Both the position numbers and the translations under genes were made by a program. Source: Armatimonadota bacterium (GTDB lineage Bacteria > Sysuimicrobiota > Sysuimicrobiia > Sysuimicrobiales > Sysuimicrobiaceae). Taken from it: 64,000 nucleotides of DNA. Location of the stretch: contig JAVKGX010000001.1 of assembly GCA_031432545.1 (NCBI GenBank), positions 434,001 through 498,000 of the forward strand. Reading direction: 5' to 3'. This document shows, piece after piece, positions 1 through 8,246 of the stretch (its first letter is position 1; each line of letters opens with the position of its first letter). The notes beneath the pieces were generated by a model that saw only the letters and a list, made by a program, of their open reading frames with translations, was not told the origin of the DNA and did no database searches.

Positions 1-696
1 CAGCCGCACCCGCGGGTGCGGTCGCGGCTGGCGCGAGAGCTGGATGCGGGCCTGCTCGACGTGGTTGCTGTACAGATGCAAATCGCCGAAGGTGTACACG
101 AGTTCGGACGGTGTGAGGTCGCATACCTGCGCGACCATCTGCGTCAGCAGGGCGTACGACGCGATGTTGAACGGTACGCCCAAAAAGACGTCCGCGCTGC
201 GCTGGTAGACCTGCGTGCTGAGCTCGCCGTCGTGCACGTAGAACTGGAACAGCACGTGGCAGGGCGGCAGCGCCATCTGGTGCAGTTCTCCGACGTTCCA
301 CGCGCTGACGACCAAGCGGCGGCTGTGCGGGTTGGTGCGGATCTCGGAGATCACGCGGTCGATCTGGTCGATCGTCCGGCCGTCCGGCGCCCGCCAGCCC
401 CGCCATTGGGCGCCGTAGATCCTGCCGAGGTCCCCCTGCTCGTCCGCCCACTCGTCCCAGATGGTCACCCCGTGGTCGCGCAGATAACCGACGTTGGTGT
501 CTCCCCTCAGGAACCACAGGAGCTCGTAGACGACGGACTTGAAGTGGACCTTCTTGGTCGTGACCAGCGGAAAGCCGGCCTTCAGGGAGAACCGCACCTG
601 CGCGCCGAACACAGAGTAAGTGCCGGTGCCGGTCCTGTCCGGCCTGAAGCGCCCTCGTTCCAGCACCGTGCGCAGCAGGTTCAAGTACTCGATCAT
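1..696 (-). CDS. thyA: Thymidylate synthase ThyA (3' end outside window)
   Basis: Makes dTMP from dUMP using methylene-tetrahydrofolate. Reading leftward from ATG at 696 gives 232 residues of an expected ~264; the C-terminus lies beyond the left edge. Visible: the N-terminal RPDRTGTGT dUMP-binding stretch (about residues 18-26), the [11 protein letters not shown] segment, and the catalytic cysteine in ALPPCH at residue 146, the same number as in E. coli. The long open frame on the opposite strand is its shadow. A pair of DnaA-box-like sequences lies 55-81 bp upstream of the start codon. The enzyme is the folate-dependent ThyA type, not flavin-dependent ThyX. Confidence 0.97.
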   Translation of the reverse strand, partial: MIEYLNLLRTVLERGRFRPDRTGTGTYSVFGAQVRFSLKAGFPLVTTKKVHFKSVVYELLWFLRGDTNVGYLRDHGVTIWDEWADEQGDLGRIYGAQWRGWRAPDGRTIDQIDRVISEIRTNPHSRRLVVSAWNVGELHQMALPPCHVLFQFYVHDGELSTQVYQRSADVFLGVPFNIASYALLTQMVAQVCDLTPSELVYTFGDLHLYSNHVEQARIQLSRQPRPHPRVRL

Positions 697-750
697 GGCG
701 GGCCGCCCTCCTCGCTGGGATCGCCTCGCTCCTGTGATTCGGTGCTGGGC

Positions 751-777
751 TGTGAACAACCTCCCCGGTTATCCACA
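751..777. promoter_or_regulatory. Inverted pair of DnaA-box-like sites upstream of thyA
   Basis: TTATCCACA (769-777) is a perfect consensus DnaA box. TGTGAACAA (751-759) is, on the other strand, TTGTTCACA, one mismatch from TTATNCACA. The two face each other across 9 bp in the gap between divergent thyA and the amidohydrolase gene. The match is seen directly; DnaA binding is inferred. Confidence 0.5.
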
Positions 778-832
778 TGTCGTATCGCTGGCTCAGTTTG
801 TGCGCTACATCTTGTGCCGCACACGGATTCGG

Positions 833-838
833 TATACA
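833..838 (+). promoter_or_regulatory. Possible -10 element of the amidohydrolase gene
   Basis: TATACA ends 10 nt before the ATG at 849, so a transcript from it would have a leader of only a few bases. The -35 region is poor (TTGTGC with a 15-bp spacer), so the assignment is tentative. Confidence 0.35.
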
Positions 839-848
839 AGGTATAGGC

Positions 849-1892
849 ATGGAACGGGGTCTGGCGCTGCTCGAATCCGCGCGGCGGGAGGGGTTCGCGA
901 ACCCTCCGCCCCGCAAGGTGGACTGCCCGATCGCGGACATGCACACCCACTTCGCGGTGAGGCCGAGCAGGAGCCCTCGGCGACGTGCCGGTCGGACTGC
1001 GCGTCGGATGCCGGCGTCCGACGCCAACGCCCAGCTGGTCGCAGCCGGCAGGCTGTACGGGATCGCGCGGTTCGTCGCGATTGCCGATCTCGCCACCGAG
1101 CTGCGGGCCAGGGATCGCTTCCCCGAAGTCCAGATCGCCGTGCCGATCCGTTGGACCCACTGGGGCCGCCCCGGCCGGTTCGTCTCCGACAACCTGCGTA
1201 CGCTGCACGCCGCGCACGCACAGGGAGTGCGCATCGTCAAGATGTGGATGGCCCCCAGGCTCGCGGACCGGGTGGAGGGAGAGGTCCCCCGCCCCGACGC
1301 ACCGGCGCTGGACCCCATCTTCGAGTTCATCGAGCGGCACGACATGGCGGTCCTGATCCACGTCTCCGACCCGGACCGGTGGTTCGCGACGAAGTACGCC
1401 GGCCGTGCGCGCTTGGGCAAGAAGGCGGATCAGTATCCCCCGCTGGAAGCCCGCATGGCCCGCCACCGCAGCGTGCTGTTCCAAGCGGCCCACATGGCCG
1501 GCGACCCCGAACATCTGGACCACGTGCATCGCCTGCTGTGCGACCATCCCAACCTGGTTGTGGACACGAGCGCGACGAAGTGGATGGTGCGCGAGCTCGG
1601 CAGGCAGCCCGAGCACACGAGGGCCTTCTTCGACAGGTGGGCCGACCGAATCGTGTTCGGGACCGACCAGGTCGTCCTGCACGATCCGGAGCCGCACCGT
1701 TACACCGTTCGGTACTGGATCCACCGAGTCTTCTGGGAAACCGACCTCGTCTGCCCCCTGCCGATCGAAGACGCCGACAGCCAGGGGCCGCCCGTCCTGC
1801 GCGGCGTCGACCTCTCGCCGCGGGCGCTGGAGCGCATCTACTGGCGGACGCCGCTGCGGTTGCTGCCCCCGGACCGGCCGCCGGCCGAGTGA
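849..1892 (+). CDS. Amidohydrolase family protein (amidohydrolase 2 type)
   Basis: A 347-residue TIM-barrel metal-dependent hydrolase. The N-terminal metal motif is ADMHTHF (about residues 29-35). Later come a VLIHVSDPDRW strand and a C-terminal VFGTDQVV strand carrying the expected aspartate near residue 275. Such proteins hydrolyse or decarboxylate cyclic or aromatic substrates, but nothing here identifies the substrate. An in-frame start exists at 777; ATG 849 is preferred because it sits just after a TATACA element and the protein aligns from there. It is transcribed divergently from thyA. Confidence 0.75.
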   Translation: MERGLALLESARREGFANPPPRKVDCPIADMHTHFAVRPSRSPRRRAGRTARRMPASDANAQLVAAGRLYGIARFVAIADLATELRARDRFPEVQIAVPIRWTHWGRPGRFVSDNLRTLHAAHAQGVRIVKMWMAPRLADRVEGEVPRPDAPALDPIFEFIERHDMAVLIHVSDPDRWFATKYAGRARLGKKADQYPPLEARMARHRSVLFQAAHMAGDPEHLDHVHRLLCDHPNLVVDTSATKWMVRELGRQPEHTRAFFDRWADRIVFGTDQVVLHDPEPHRYTVRYWIHRVFWETDLVCPLPIEDADSQGPPVLRGVDLSPRALERIYWRTPLRLLPPDRPPAE

Positions 1893-1922
1893 AGTGATCC
1901 GCTCACCTTCGATGGGCCCCAC

Positions 1923-1931
1923 CTGCTATGA
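1923..1931 (+). promoter_or_regulatory. Extended -10 promoter (TGCTATGAT)
   Basis: A TG-N-TATGAT extended -10 element. It lies 23 bp before the ATG at 1955 and leaves room for the GGGAGG ribosome-binding site at 1940-1945. It probably drives the small membrane protein and the Nudix operon behind it. Confidence 0.55.
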
Positions 1932-1954
1932 TGTCTGCCGGGAGGTCGCGGCGC

Positions 1955-2185
1955 ATGTTCCTGTTCTGGGTGGTCGTCTTTTTCCTCGTGCTGGCTATGT
2001 ACGGGATGCTGGTCGTTGCGGGGCTGCTCGACCTGAGCATGGGGCGCCCGCCGAACCATCCGCTCCGGCGGCTGGCCCGCCTGCTGGCCGCTCCCTTCCG
2101 GGGCGGTGCGCCGGACGAGGAGGCCGTGGAGGAGATGGCCCGGCGGCTGCGCGGCGGTCCCGGGTCGTGGCCTGCCTCGGGTTAG
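1955..2185 (+). CDS. Small single-pass membrane protein of unknown function
   Basis: A 76-residue protein. A hydrophobic segment (about residues 2-25) is followed by a basic and then acidic cytosolic tail ending in a region rich in Glu, Arg and Gly. ATG 1955 is preferred over the in-frame ATG at 1928 because GGGAGG lies directly upstream and the 1928 ATG overlaps the -10 element. No family is recognised. It sits immediately before a Nudix hydrolase gene and is probably co-transcribed with it. Confidence 0.6.
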   Translation: MFLFWVVVFFLVLAMYGMLVVAGLLDLSMGRPPNHPLRRLARLLAAPFRGGAPDEEAVEEMARRLRGGPGSWPASG

Positions 2186-2187
2186 AC

Positions 2188-2766
2188 ATGGAGGCGCGGA
2201 GCAGCGCGGTTCGGATCGAGCAGATTCGCCAGCGACTCGCCGCCCGCCGACCCCGCCAAATCGAAGACCCTGCCCATCGACTCGCCGGCGTCCTCGTCCC
2301 GCTGTACGAGAGCAACGGCCAAATCTTCGTCCTGCTCACGAAGAGGACGGACCGGGTCGCCACCCACAAGGGCCAGATCTCGTTCCCGGGAGGCGCGGTC
2401 GAACCGATCGATCGCGACGCCCTCGACGCGGCGCTGCGGGAGACGTGGGAGGAGGTGGGGATCGCGTCGGACGACGTGGAACTGCTGGGTCAGCTGGACG
2501 ACGTACCGACCGTGGTGTCCGGCTTTGTGATCCGGCCTTTCGTCGGCCGCGTCCCCCATCCTTACGAACTGCGGATCGCGCCCGAGGAGATCGGTGAAGT
2601 GGTGCGTGTGCCGCTGGCGTTCTTCATCAAGGACCGCAACCTGCGCTTGGAGTGGCGGGAGCGCGGCGTCGAGCGCCACCCCGTGTACTTCTACGACTTC
2701 GGACCACATGTGATCTGGGGAGCCACCGCGCGGATCGTGCGCGACCTGGTGGAGCTGGTGCGGTGA
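2188..2766 (+). CDS. CoA pyrophosphatase (NudL-type Nudix hydrolase)
   Basis: A 192-residue Nudix hydrolase. The LLTKR...H.GQISFPGG signature (about residues 51-69) defines the CoA-pyrophosphatase group. The Nudix box continues through LRETWEEVGI, supplying the metal-binding glutamates. The spacing between GG and RE matches the NudL subgroup and departs slightly from the general Nudix box. Expected reaction: CoA or acyl-CoA to 3',5'-ADP and phosphopantetheine. Its stop codon overlaps the GTG start of the next gene, so the two are translationally coupled. Confidence 0.85.
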   Translation: MEARSSAVRIEQIRQRLAARRPRQIEDPAHRLAGVLVPLYESNGQIFVLLTKRTDRVATHKGQISFPGGAVEPIDRDALDAALRETWEEVGIASDDVELLGQLDDVPTVVSGFVIRPFVGRVPHPYELRIAPEEIGEVVRVPLAFFIKDRNLRLEWRERGVERHPVYFYDFGPHVIWGATARIVRDLVELVR

Positions 2767-3464
2767 AGCTGGCCATCATCTGCGACGTCCACGGCAACTT
2801 GGCCGCCCTCGAGGCGGTGGCGCGGGATCTGGACCGAGTGGTGGGGCTGCAGCACGTGCTGGTGGGCGGCGACATCTGCCTGGGAGGTCTGGAGCCGGCG
2901 GAGTGCATCGACTTTTTGCGCCAGCGAGAGTGGTCGGCCATCCTCGGCAACACCGACCGCTACATCACAGAAGAAGTAGTACCCGCCGGGCCTGCTGCTT
3001 CGCTGCTGGACTGGACGCGAAGGTCCCTGGACAGCGACCACATGCTCTACCTCGCCGAGCTCCCCTTCCAGCTGCGCATGGTGCCCGAAGAAGGGCACGA
3101 CCTGTACCTTGTGCACGCGACGCCGTGGGACATCGAGGAGGCGGTACAGCCGGACGCCCCCGAAGACCTGGTCGAGCGCATCTTCGAAGAAGCACGCGCC
3201 AACCTGGTCGTCTACGGGCACGTCCACAAGCAGCATCGCCGGGAACTGCGCGGCCGCGTGCTCGTGAACCCGGGGTCCGTGGGCTTTCCGTTCGACTGGG
3301 ATCCGCGGCCGGCGTACGCGCTGTTCACGTGGGACGGGCGGTGGCACGTCCAGCTGCGGCGCGTCGAGCGCGGCTACGACCCCGAGCGGATCGCCCGGCG
3401 CTACGCGGCACACCACCCCTACGGCGCGATCTGGGCCCAGCGGATTCGGACCGCGAGGGCATGA
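2763..3464 (+). CDS. Calcineurin-like metallophosphoesterase (YfcE/MJ0936 type)
   Basis: A 233-residue protein with the metallophosphoesterase motifs in order: DVHGN (residues 8-12), GGDI, GNTDR (about residue 61), an HATPW histidine, and YGHVHKQ followed by NPGSVG. This is the compact YfcE-type fold that hydrolyses phosphodiesters or nucleotides with two metal ions. The start is the GTG overlapping the Nudix stop codon. The next gene starts with ATG overlapping this stop (ATGA), placing Nudix, phosphoesterase and PHP hydrolase in one operon. The natural substrate cannot be deduced. Confidence 0.85.
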   Translation: MKLAIICDVHGNLAALEAVARDLDRVVGLQHVLVGGDICLGGLEPAECIDFLRQREWSAILGNTDRYITEEVVPAGPAASLLDWTRRSLDSDHMLYLAELPFQLRMVPEEGHDLYLVHATPWDIEEAVQPDAPEDLVERIFEEARANLVVYGHVHKQHRRELRGRVLVNPGSVGFPFDWDPRPAYALFTWDGRWHVQLRRVERGYDPERIARRYAAHHPYGAIWAQRIRTARA

Positions 3465-4438
3465 CCGAGACCGCGGACCGCCAGGACCGCGACCCCCCGC
3501 TGCGGTCGCCTGCGCCGCACACCGTCCCCCGCCCCGACTACCACGTCCACCTGGAGAACTACGCCCTCGATCGGGCGTCGCTGCTGCGGTTGATCGAAGC
3601 GGCGGCGGCTGCGGGCGTGACCGAGATCGGGATCACCGAGCACGCCCACAACTTCGTGCAGTGCCGTACCATCTATCCTCCCGACAACGCGTGGATCCAC
3701 GGGCGTAACGTACCCGGCCGGCGCAACTGGGACGTCGACGCGTACTTCCGGCTGCTGGACGGCGCGCGCCGCGAAGGGCTACCGATCAGGGCGGCGATGG
3801 AGTGGGACTACTGCCCCGGATGCGAGCGTGAGCTGGAGCGGTGGATCGGTGCCTACGACTGGGACTTCGCGCTGGTGGGCGTGCACTGGATCCGCGGCCG
3901 CAGCGGAGGGTGGTGGGGGTTCGACATCCCGGCGCAGCGCGGGGAGTGGGAACGGCACGCTCCGCAACAGGTGTACGCGGAGTACTTCCGGCTGCTGTGC
4001 GAGGCCGTGCAGACGGGTCTGTTCGACGTCCTCGCGCACCCCGACGTCGTCAAGGTGTTCGGGCACCGACCGTCTGGCGACATGCGGGATTGGCACGAGC
4101 GGGTCGCCGCTGCGGCGTCGTGCAAGGGGCTGTGCGCTGAGGTGAACACCGCGGGGTGGCGCAAGCCGGTCGGTGAGCTCTACCCGTCTGCCGACCTGCT
4201 GGCTGCGCTGCGTTCGGCAGGGGTTCCGATCGTGATCAGTTCCGATGCCCACCGCATCGAGCACGTCGGCTATGCGTTCGAACGGGCGGAGGCGATCGTC
4301 CTCCAAGCCGGCTACACGACGCGCTGCCGCTTCGAGCGGCGTCGGCGGCAGGAAGTCCCCCTGTTGCGGCCGACTCCCGGACTGCCGCCGACAAAGACAC
4401 CGGGTCCATCCAAGCGGGACGAACCCCCGTCGGACTGA
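3461..4438 (+). CDS. PHP-domain hydrolase, histidinol-phosphatase-like
   Basis: A 325-residue polymerase-and-histidinol-phosphatase (PHP) domain protein. Metal ligands appear as DYHVHLENY (about residue 26), EHAHNF (about residue 63), an AMEWDY glutamate, LAHPDVVK and SSDAHR near the C-terminus. This layout matches the HisK/HisJ group that removes phosphate from L-histidinol phosphate. The neighbours are not histidine genes, so another phosphate substrate is possible. The proline-rich tail after about residue 285 looks disordered. It overlaps the preceding gene by 4 nt. Confidence 0.75.
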   Translation: MTETADRQDRDPPLRSPAPHTVPRPDYHVHLENYALDRASLLRLIEAAAAAGVTEIGITEHAHNFVQCRTIYPPDNAWIHGRNVPGRRNWDVDAYFRLLDGARREGLPIRAAMEWDYCPGCERELERWIGAYDWDFALVGVHWIRGRSGGWWGFDIPAQRGEWERHAPQQVYAEYFRLLCEAVQTGLFDVLAHPDVVKVFGHRPSGDMRDWHERVAAAASCKGLCAEVNTAGWRKPVGELYPSADLLAALRSAGVPIVISSDAHRIEHVGYAFERAEAIVLQAGYTTRCRFERRRRQEVPLLRPTPGLPPTKTPGPSKRDEPPSD

Positions 4439-4455
4439 AGCCGGGCCCGGTCGCC

Positions 4456-5304
4456 CTAGCGGTGGCGGATGGCGATCTGCTGGGCGGCGCGCGCCACCAC
4501 GCGCCGGAGCCCGGGCGGGTGGAGTACCTGGAACCAGCCACCGTAGCCCATCAGCCGGGGCCACAGTTCGTGGACGGTGCGGACGTGATAGACGAGCACG
4601 AAACCGCCCTGGTGCTCATAGTCTGCCACCAGTTGTCCAGCGGCGCGATGCCGTTCGATCGCGGCGTGCAAGGGGTCGGTCCACACACGGACCATCTGAT
4701 GGCCGGAGCGGGGCCGGGGCACCCACGCGTCGACTTTGAAGTCCGCGGGGCGTTCAAAGACTTCCGGCCCGATCCGGGCGGCGCGGATGGTGTCCAATGG
4801 CAGTGCGAGATCTTCCCCCAAGGCCGGTTCACGCGCCACGAGGAACCACACGCCGCGCACCCGCAACAGTGCCAACGGCCAGATGGTGCGTTCCTCGGCG
4901 TCGGTGGCGACGGCCGTCACGCGGCGGGCAGCCACGGCGTGGCGCAGCCGCGTGTACATGGGCGCGGCAGCCGGCGGGCGGGGCACGACTTCGGCGAACA
5001 GTGCCGTCTGGTGGGCCTTGTCAAATGGCGGATCGGACTCAGTGGCCGCCATGAACGCGCTGAGCCGGACCGCGTCGGATTCGTCCAACGCCAGGACCTC
5101 TGGGGGCGTCACGAATGCCTCGCGCAGCGCGTAGCCCACACCCGGTATTCCGGTTACCGGGACGCCCCCTGCGGCCAGTGCTCTGACGTCCCTGTAGATC
5201 GTCCTCTTGGACACCTGGAAGTGTCGTGCCAGGTCCGCCGCCCGCATCCTTCCGCGGGTCTGCAGCAGCAGTGGAATCGCCTTCCGGCGCTCGGTCCTGC
5301 GCAC
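4456..5304 (-). CDS. HTH-WYL domain transcriptional regulator
   Basis: A 282-residue regulator. An N-terminal DeoR-like winged helix (RAADLARHFQVSKRTIYRDV, about residues 21-40) is followed by a linker, a WYL domain and a C-terminal WCX-like extension. WYL proteins sense ligands, often nucleic acids or nucleotides, and regulate nearby or stress genes. GTG 5304 is chosen because the conserved sequence begins there; upstream in-frame sequence is unlike the family. Transcribed leftward, divergent from merR and convergent with the PHP gene, with a 17-bp gap. Confidence 0.8.
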   Translation of the reverse strand: MRRTERRKAIPLLLQTRGRMRAADLARHFQVSKRTIYRDVRALAAGGVPVTGIPGVGYALREAFVTPPEVLALDESDAVRLSAFMAATESDPPFDKAHQTALFAEVVPRPPAAAPMYTRLRHAVAARRVTAVATDAEERTIWPLALLRVRGVWFLVAREPALGEDLALPLDTIRAARIGPEVFERPADFKVDAWVPRPRSGHQMVRVWTDPLHAAIERHRAAGQLVADYEHQGGFVLVYHVRTVHELWPRLMGYGGWFQVLHPPGLRRVVARAAQQIAIRHR

Positions 5305-5389
5305 GGTTCCAACGTTCGAGGGCGGCGCTGCGCGAGCCTTGCGTACACGTGTTCGCGATACGCGCTGCGGGCGAACACACGTCCAGTGT

Positions 5390-5416
5390 TGACCCGCAGG
5401 ACCCGCTGATATACTG
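5390..5416 (+). promoter_or_regulatory. Probable promoter of the MerR-like gene
   Basis: TTGACC at 5390-5395 and TATACT at 5411-5416, separated by 15 bp, slightly short of optimal. Transcription would start near 5423, ahead of the GTG at 5446, which is preceded by GGAG. The region is shared with the divergent WYL regulator. Confidence 0.55.
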
Positions 5417-5445
5417 GAGCCGTACCACCTCCTCTGGAGCCCGAC

Positions 5446-5808
5446 GTGTCGAACCCCTCGACCGAACTGTTTCCGATCGGCCTGGTGTCCCTTCTGACCG
5501 GTCTGCGGCCGGCCGTACTGCGCAGCTGGGAACGGCAGGGGTTGATCGCACCGGTGCGGGCCGGGCGCCGCAGACGACGGTTGTACTCCTGGCGGGACGT
5601 CGAGCAGATCCAGCACCTCCGCCACCTGATCGAGACGGAGAAGCTCTCTCCGCTGCAGGCGAGGGCCGCGGTTCAGGAGGGCTGGCCGCGCTTTACCGGG
5701 TGGGAGGACCGGTTGTGGATACGGCGCCGTCGGCCGCCCCGAAGGGGAGGGGCGCGGGTGATCAGTTTGCCTGAATCTGCCTTCCGGCGGGAGGATTTCG
5801 AGGAGTAG
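5446..5808 (+). CDS. MerR-family transcriptional regulator
   Basis: A 120-residue protein. A MerR winged helix occupies residues 8-65 (LVSLLTGLRPAVLRSWERQGLI, then RRRLYSWRDVEQI), followed by a short basic tail and an acidic end. It lacks the long dimerisation coiled coil and the C-terminal effector domain of large MerR proteins, like the GlnR/TnrA and HspR-sized members. The GTG start has a GGAG site 8 nt upstream. Encoded divergently from the WYL regulator. The regulated genes are unknown. Confidence 0.8.
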   Translation: MSNPSTELFPIGLVSLLTGLRPAVLRSWERQGLIAPVRAGRRRRRLYSWRDVEQIQHLRHLIETEKLSPLQARAAVQEGWPRFTGWEDRLWIRRRRPPRRGGARVISLPESAFRREDFEE

Positions 5809-5910
5809 CCGGCCAAGACCTAGGGGCACCCTGACCGGGCTCCCCAACGCCGCCACCAGGTTTCACAGCGGGCCGACCTGGGCAGGAGGACCCCAACGGA
5901 TGTGCGGTCG

Positions 5911-5940
5911 CCGGGAGCGGCTCGGCTCGGACGCTCCCGG
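5911..5940. terminator. Inverted repeat between convergent genes, probable terminator
   Basis: A perfect 9-bp stem, CCGGGAGCG (5911-5919) with CGCTCCCGG (5932-5940), and a 12-nt loop. It lies in the 154-bp gap between the convergent merR and HD-GYP genes. There is no U-tract on either strand, so intrinsic termination would be weak. Confidence 0.45.
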
Positions 5941-5962
5941 AGCCGCCGGAGCGGGCGTTGCT

Positions 5963-8170
5963 TCATGCAGGCAGCGCCCGTTTCATTTCGCGGTGGCCCT
6001 CGCGCATGCGGAGGAACGCCTCGACGACCGCCGGATCGAAGTGCTTTCCGGCCTGCTCGCGGATGTAGGCGACGGCCTTGTCCTCCGGCCAGGCAGCGCG
6101 GTACGGCCGGTCCGAGGTCAGCGCGTCGTACACGTCGATCACCGCGAACACCCGTGCTGCCAGCGGGATCTGCTCCCCGCGCAGCCCCCTGGGATAACCG
6201 GTGCCGTCCCACTTCTCGTGGTGGCAGTAGGGGATGTCCAGCGCCGGCCGCAGGAACTCGATCGGCGACAGCAGCTCGTAAGCGTAGACGGGGTGTCGGC
6301 GCATGACCTCCCATTCCGCTTCGGTCAACGGGCCCGGTTTGCGGAGGATGCTGTCCGGGATGCCGATCTTCCCGATGTCATGCAGCAGCGCCCCCCTCCG
6401 CACGTGCACCAGCTCGGCCTGCGGGATGCCGACGGCGCGTGCCAGTTCCAGAACCTGATTGGTGACGCGCAGGGTGTGCCCTTCGGTCTGCTCGTCCCGC
6501 AGATCCAGAGCGCGCGACCACCCCTCGAGGGTGGAATCGTAGGCCAGCGCGAGTTCCTGGTGGGAGCGCTGGAGGTCGGAGAACAGCACCGCGTTGTCGA
6601 TCGCGATCGCAGTCTGGCCGGCCAGCGTCTCCAGGAACGCCATCCAGTCCGCATCCGGCTGCAGCGGGCGGCGGTGGAAGACCTCGAGCACGCCCCGCAC
6701 CTGGCCTCGGGCAATCAGCGGAACCCCGATGTAGGTCACGAACCGCTCGGCGCCGATCGGGTGTGGCCGCATCGGATCCGGCAGGCTCGCCAGGTCAGGG
6801 ACCAACACCGTGTGCGACTCCATGACCGGCCGGCCGGATACCCCCTCACTCAGGCGCACCGCCGGACGCTGCCCCTCGTCGGGGCGAAACCCCTTGCCGG
6901 CCGCGTACCGGAGCGTCTGCGTCGCTTGGTGCAGCAGCAGGATGTCGGTGGCATCGACGGACAGCAGCGAGGTCACCTGATCTGCGACTGTGTCCAGCGT
7001 GGTGGCCAGGTCGTGGGTCTCGATGATGGCCAGGTCGATCTGCCGCAGCGCGGCCAGCTGCTCAACCTGGCGCGCCACCCGCTGCCGCTCGCGCCGCAGC
7101 GCGGCCTCGCGCTGCTCGACCGCCTCGGCCATCCGGTCCAGCGCCGCGGCCACCCTCCCGATTTCGCCAGCATCGTGCCGGAGGTCGGTTCGCGCGGCGG
7201 ACTCCCCCGACGCCAGCCGGTCCGCGGCGGCGATCAGCCTGTTTACGCCCCGCAGGATGAACCGGTCGGCCAGCGTCCACGCAGCGAGCAGCGCGGCCAG
7301 GACGACGGCCACGGCGACGCCGAGCCGGCCGGCCAGGTCGCGCCGCAGTTGTGCTAGCAGCGGGTCGCGGGGTATGCCGACGGCGACGAACGCCGCCTCC
7401 TGCGGTCCTCCCGGCAGCCGCTCGAACCCGTACACGCGTACCACGCCGTCCGGTCCGGCGAGTTCCGCGGAATTAGCCCCGGCGGCGGCGAGGAGGTGGC
7501 CGTCGCGGAGGGTCCGACCGGTGAGGCCTTCCGGATCGGGGTGCCGCACCAAGATGGTGCCGTTGGCATCGATCACCAAGATGACAGAACCGGCAGGCAG
7601 GGCGGCACGGGCGGCGACCTCCTGCAAACGGGCGAGGTCCAGGGCGGCGAACAGGACGGCTTGCACGCCTCCGGCTGCGTCCCGGAGCGGCAGGGCGACG
7701 TTGAGGGTGGGCTTGCCGGTTATACGGCCGATCTGGTACTCGCCGATCGCGAACCTTCCCGTGCGCACGGCCTCGCGGAAGTAGCGGCGGTCGGCGACGT
7801 TGACCGGTCTGCGCAAAGGCAGCGCGCTGCACGACACCCGCCCGTCGCGCTCGGCCACACCGAGGTTGGCGTAGCGCGGGTCGGCGGTGATCGCGGCTGC
7901 CAGCCAACGGTTGCACGCCGCATCCGACCGGTTCCGGACGACCCCGACTTGTGCGAGTGCGGCCAGGCTGTGGGCGGCGGAGACCACGACCCGTTCAAGA
8001 TCCAGTGCGGCGAACCGCGCCACCTGCAGCGTCTGCCGACGGGCCTGCTCGGTGTTGTGCCGGTACCGCCCGCCCGCCTCGAACAGGAGCAGGGCGGCCA
8101 GCGGCACGACCGCGATCAGGATGACCGCGGTGAGCCAGCCCCGGAGGCCGCCGGGAAGGGAGCGCCCCAT
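5963..8170 (-). CDS. Membrane Cache-HAMP-GAF-HD-GYP signalling protein (c-di-GMP phosphodiesterase)
   Basis: A 735-residue sensor. TM helix 1 (about residues 11-32) and TM helix 2 (about 283-305) bracket an extracytoplasmic Cache-type ligand domain. Next come a HAMP linker, a coiled coil (about 355-385), a GAF domain (about 390-525) and a C-terminal HD-GYP domain. The catalytic signatures are intact: LLHDIGKIGIPD and HHEKWDGTGYP. HD-GYP domains hydrolyse c-di-GMP, so this should couple an external small-molecule signal to c-di-GMP turnover. No GGDEF domain is present in the window. The gene stands alone and is divergent from the cysteine desulfurase gene. Confidence 0.9.
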   Translation of the reverse strand: MGRSLPGGLRGWLTAVILIAVVPLAALLLFEAGGRYRHNTEQARRQTLQVARFAALDLERVVVSAAHSLAALAQVGVVRNRSDAACNRWLAAAITADPRYANLGVAERDGRVSCSALPLRRPVNVADRRYFREAVRTGRFAIGEYQIGRITGKPTLNVALPLRDAAGGVQAVLFAALDLARLQEVAARAALPAGSVILVIDANGTILVRHPDPEGLTGRTLRDGHLLAAAGANSAELAGPDGVVRVYGFERLPGGPQEAAFVAVGIPRDPLLAQLRRDLAGRLGVAVAVVLAALLAAWTLADRFILRGVNRLIAAADRLASGESAARTDLRHDAGEIGRVAAALDRMAEAVEQREAALRRERQRVARQVEQLAALRQIDLAIIETHDLATTLDTVADQVTSLLSVDATDILLLHQATQTLRYAAGKGFRPDEGQRPAVRLSEGVSGRPVMESHTVLVPDLASLPDPMRPHPIGAERFVTYIGVPLIARGQVRGVLEVFHRRPLQPDADWMAFLETLAGQTAIAIDNAVLFSDLQRSHQELALAYDSTLEGWSRALDLRDEQTEGHTLRVTNQVLELARAVGIPQAELVHVRRGALLHDIGKIGIPDSILRKPGPLTEAEWEVMRRHPVYAYELLSPIEFLRPALDIPYCHHEKWDGTGYPRGLRGEQIPLAARVFAVIDVYDALTSDRPYRAAWPEDKAVAYIREQAGKHFDPAVVEAFLRMREGHREMKRALPA

Positions 8171-8232
8171 GGCGTCGCTATGTCCTGAAGGCAGTGCGCA
8201 GCAACTCCGGTGCCACGCCGCAGCCGATTTCC

Positions 8233-8238
8233 TATAAT
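8233..8238 (+). promoter_or_regulatory. Consensus -10 (TATAAT) placing nifS on a leaderless mRNA
   Basis: A perfect TATAAT ends 8 nt before the ATG at 8247. Transcription starting 6-8 nt downstream would begin at or next to the start codon, so the mRNA would be leaderless. The -35 region (near 8210) is weak. Confidence 0.6.
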
Positions 8239-8246
8239 GGCCGGGG

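Noticed and set aside
16-846. Long rightward open frame at the left edge
   Set aside because: It is the antisense shadow of thyA, which shows all family motifs on the opposite strand.
5711-5720. Another DnaA box inside the merR gene (TTGTGGATAC)
   Set aside because: It lies within coding sequence, matches only 8 of 9 positions and has no partner site.
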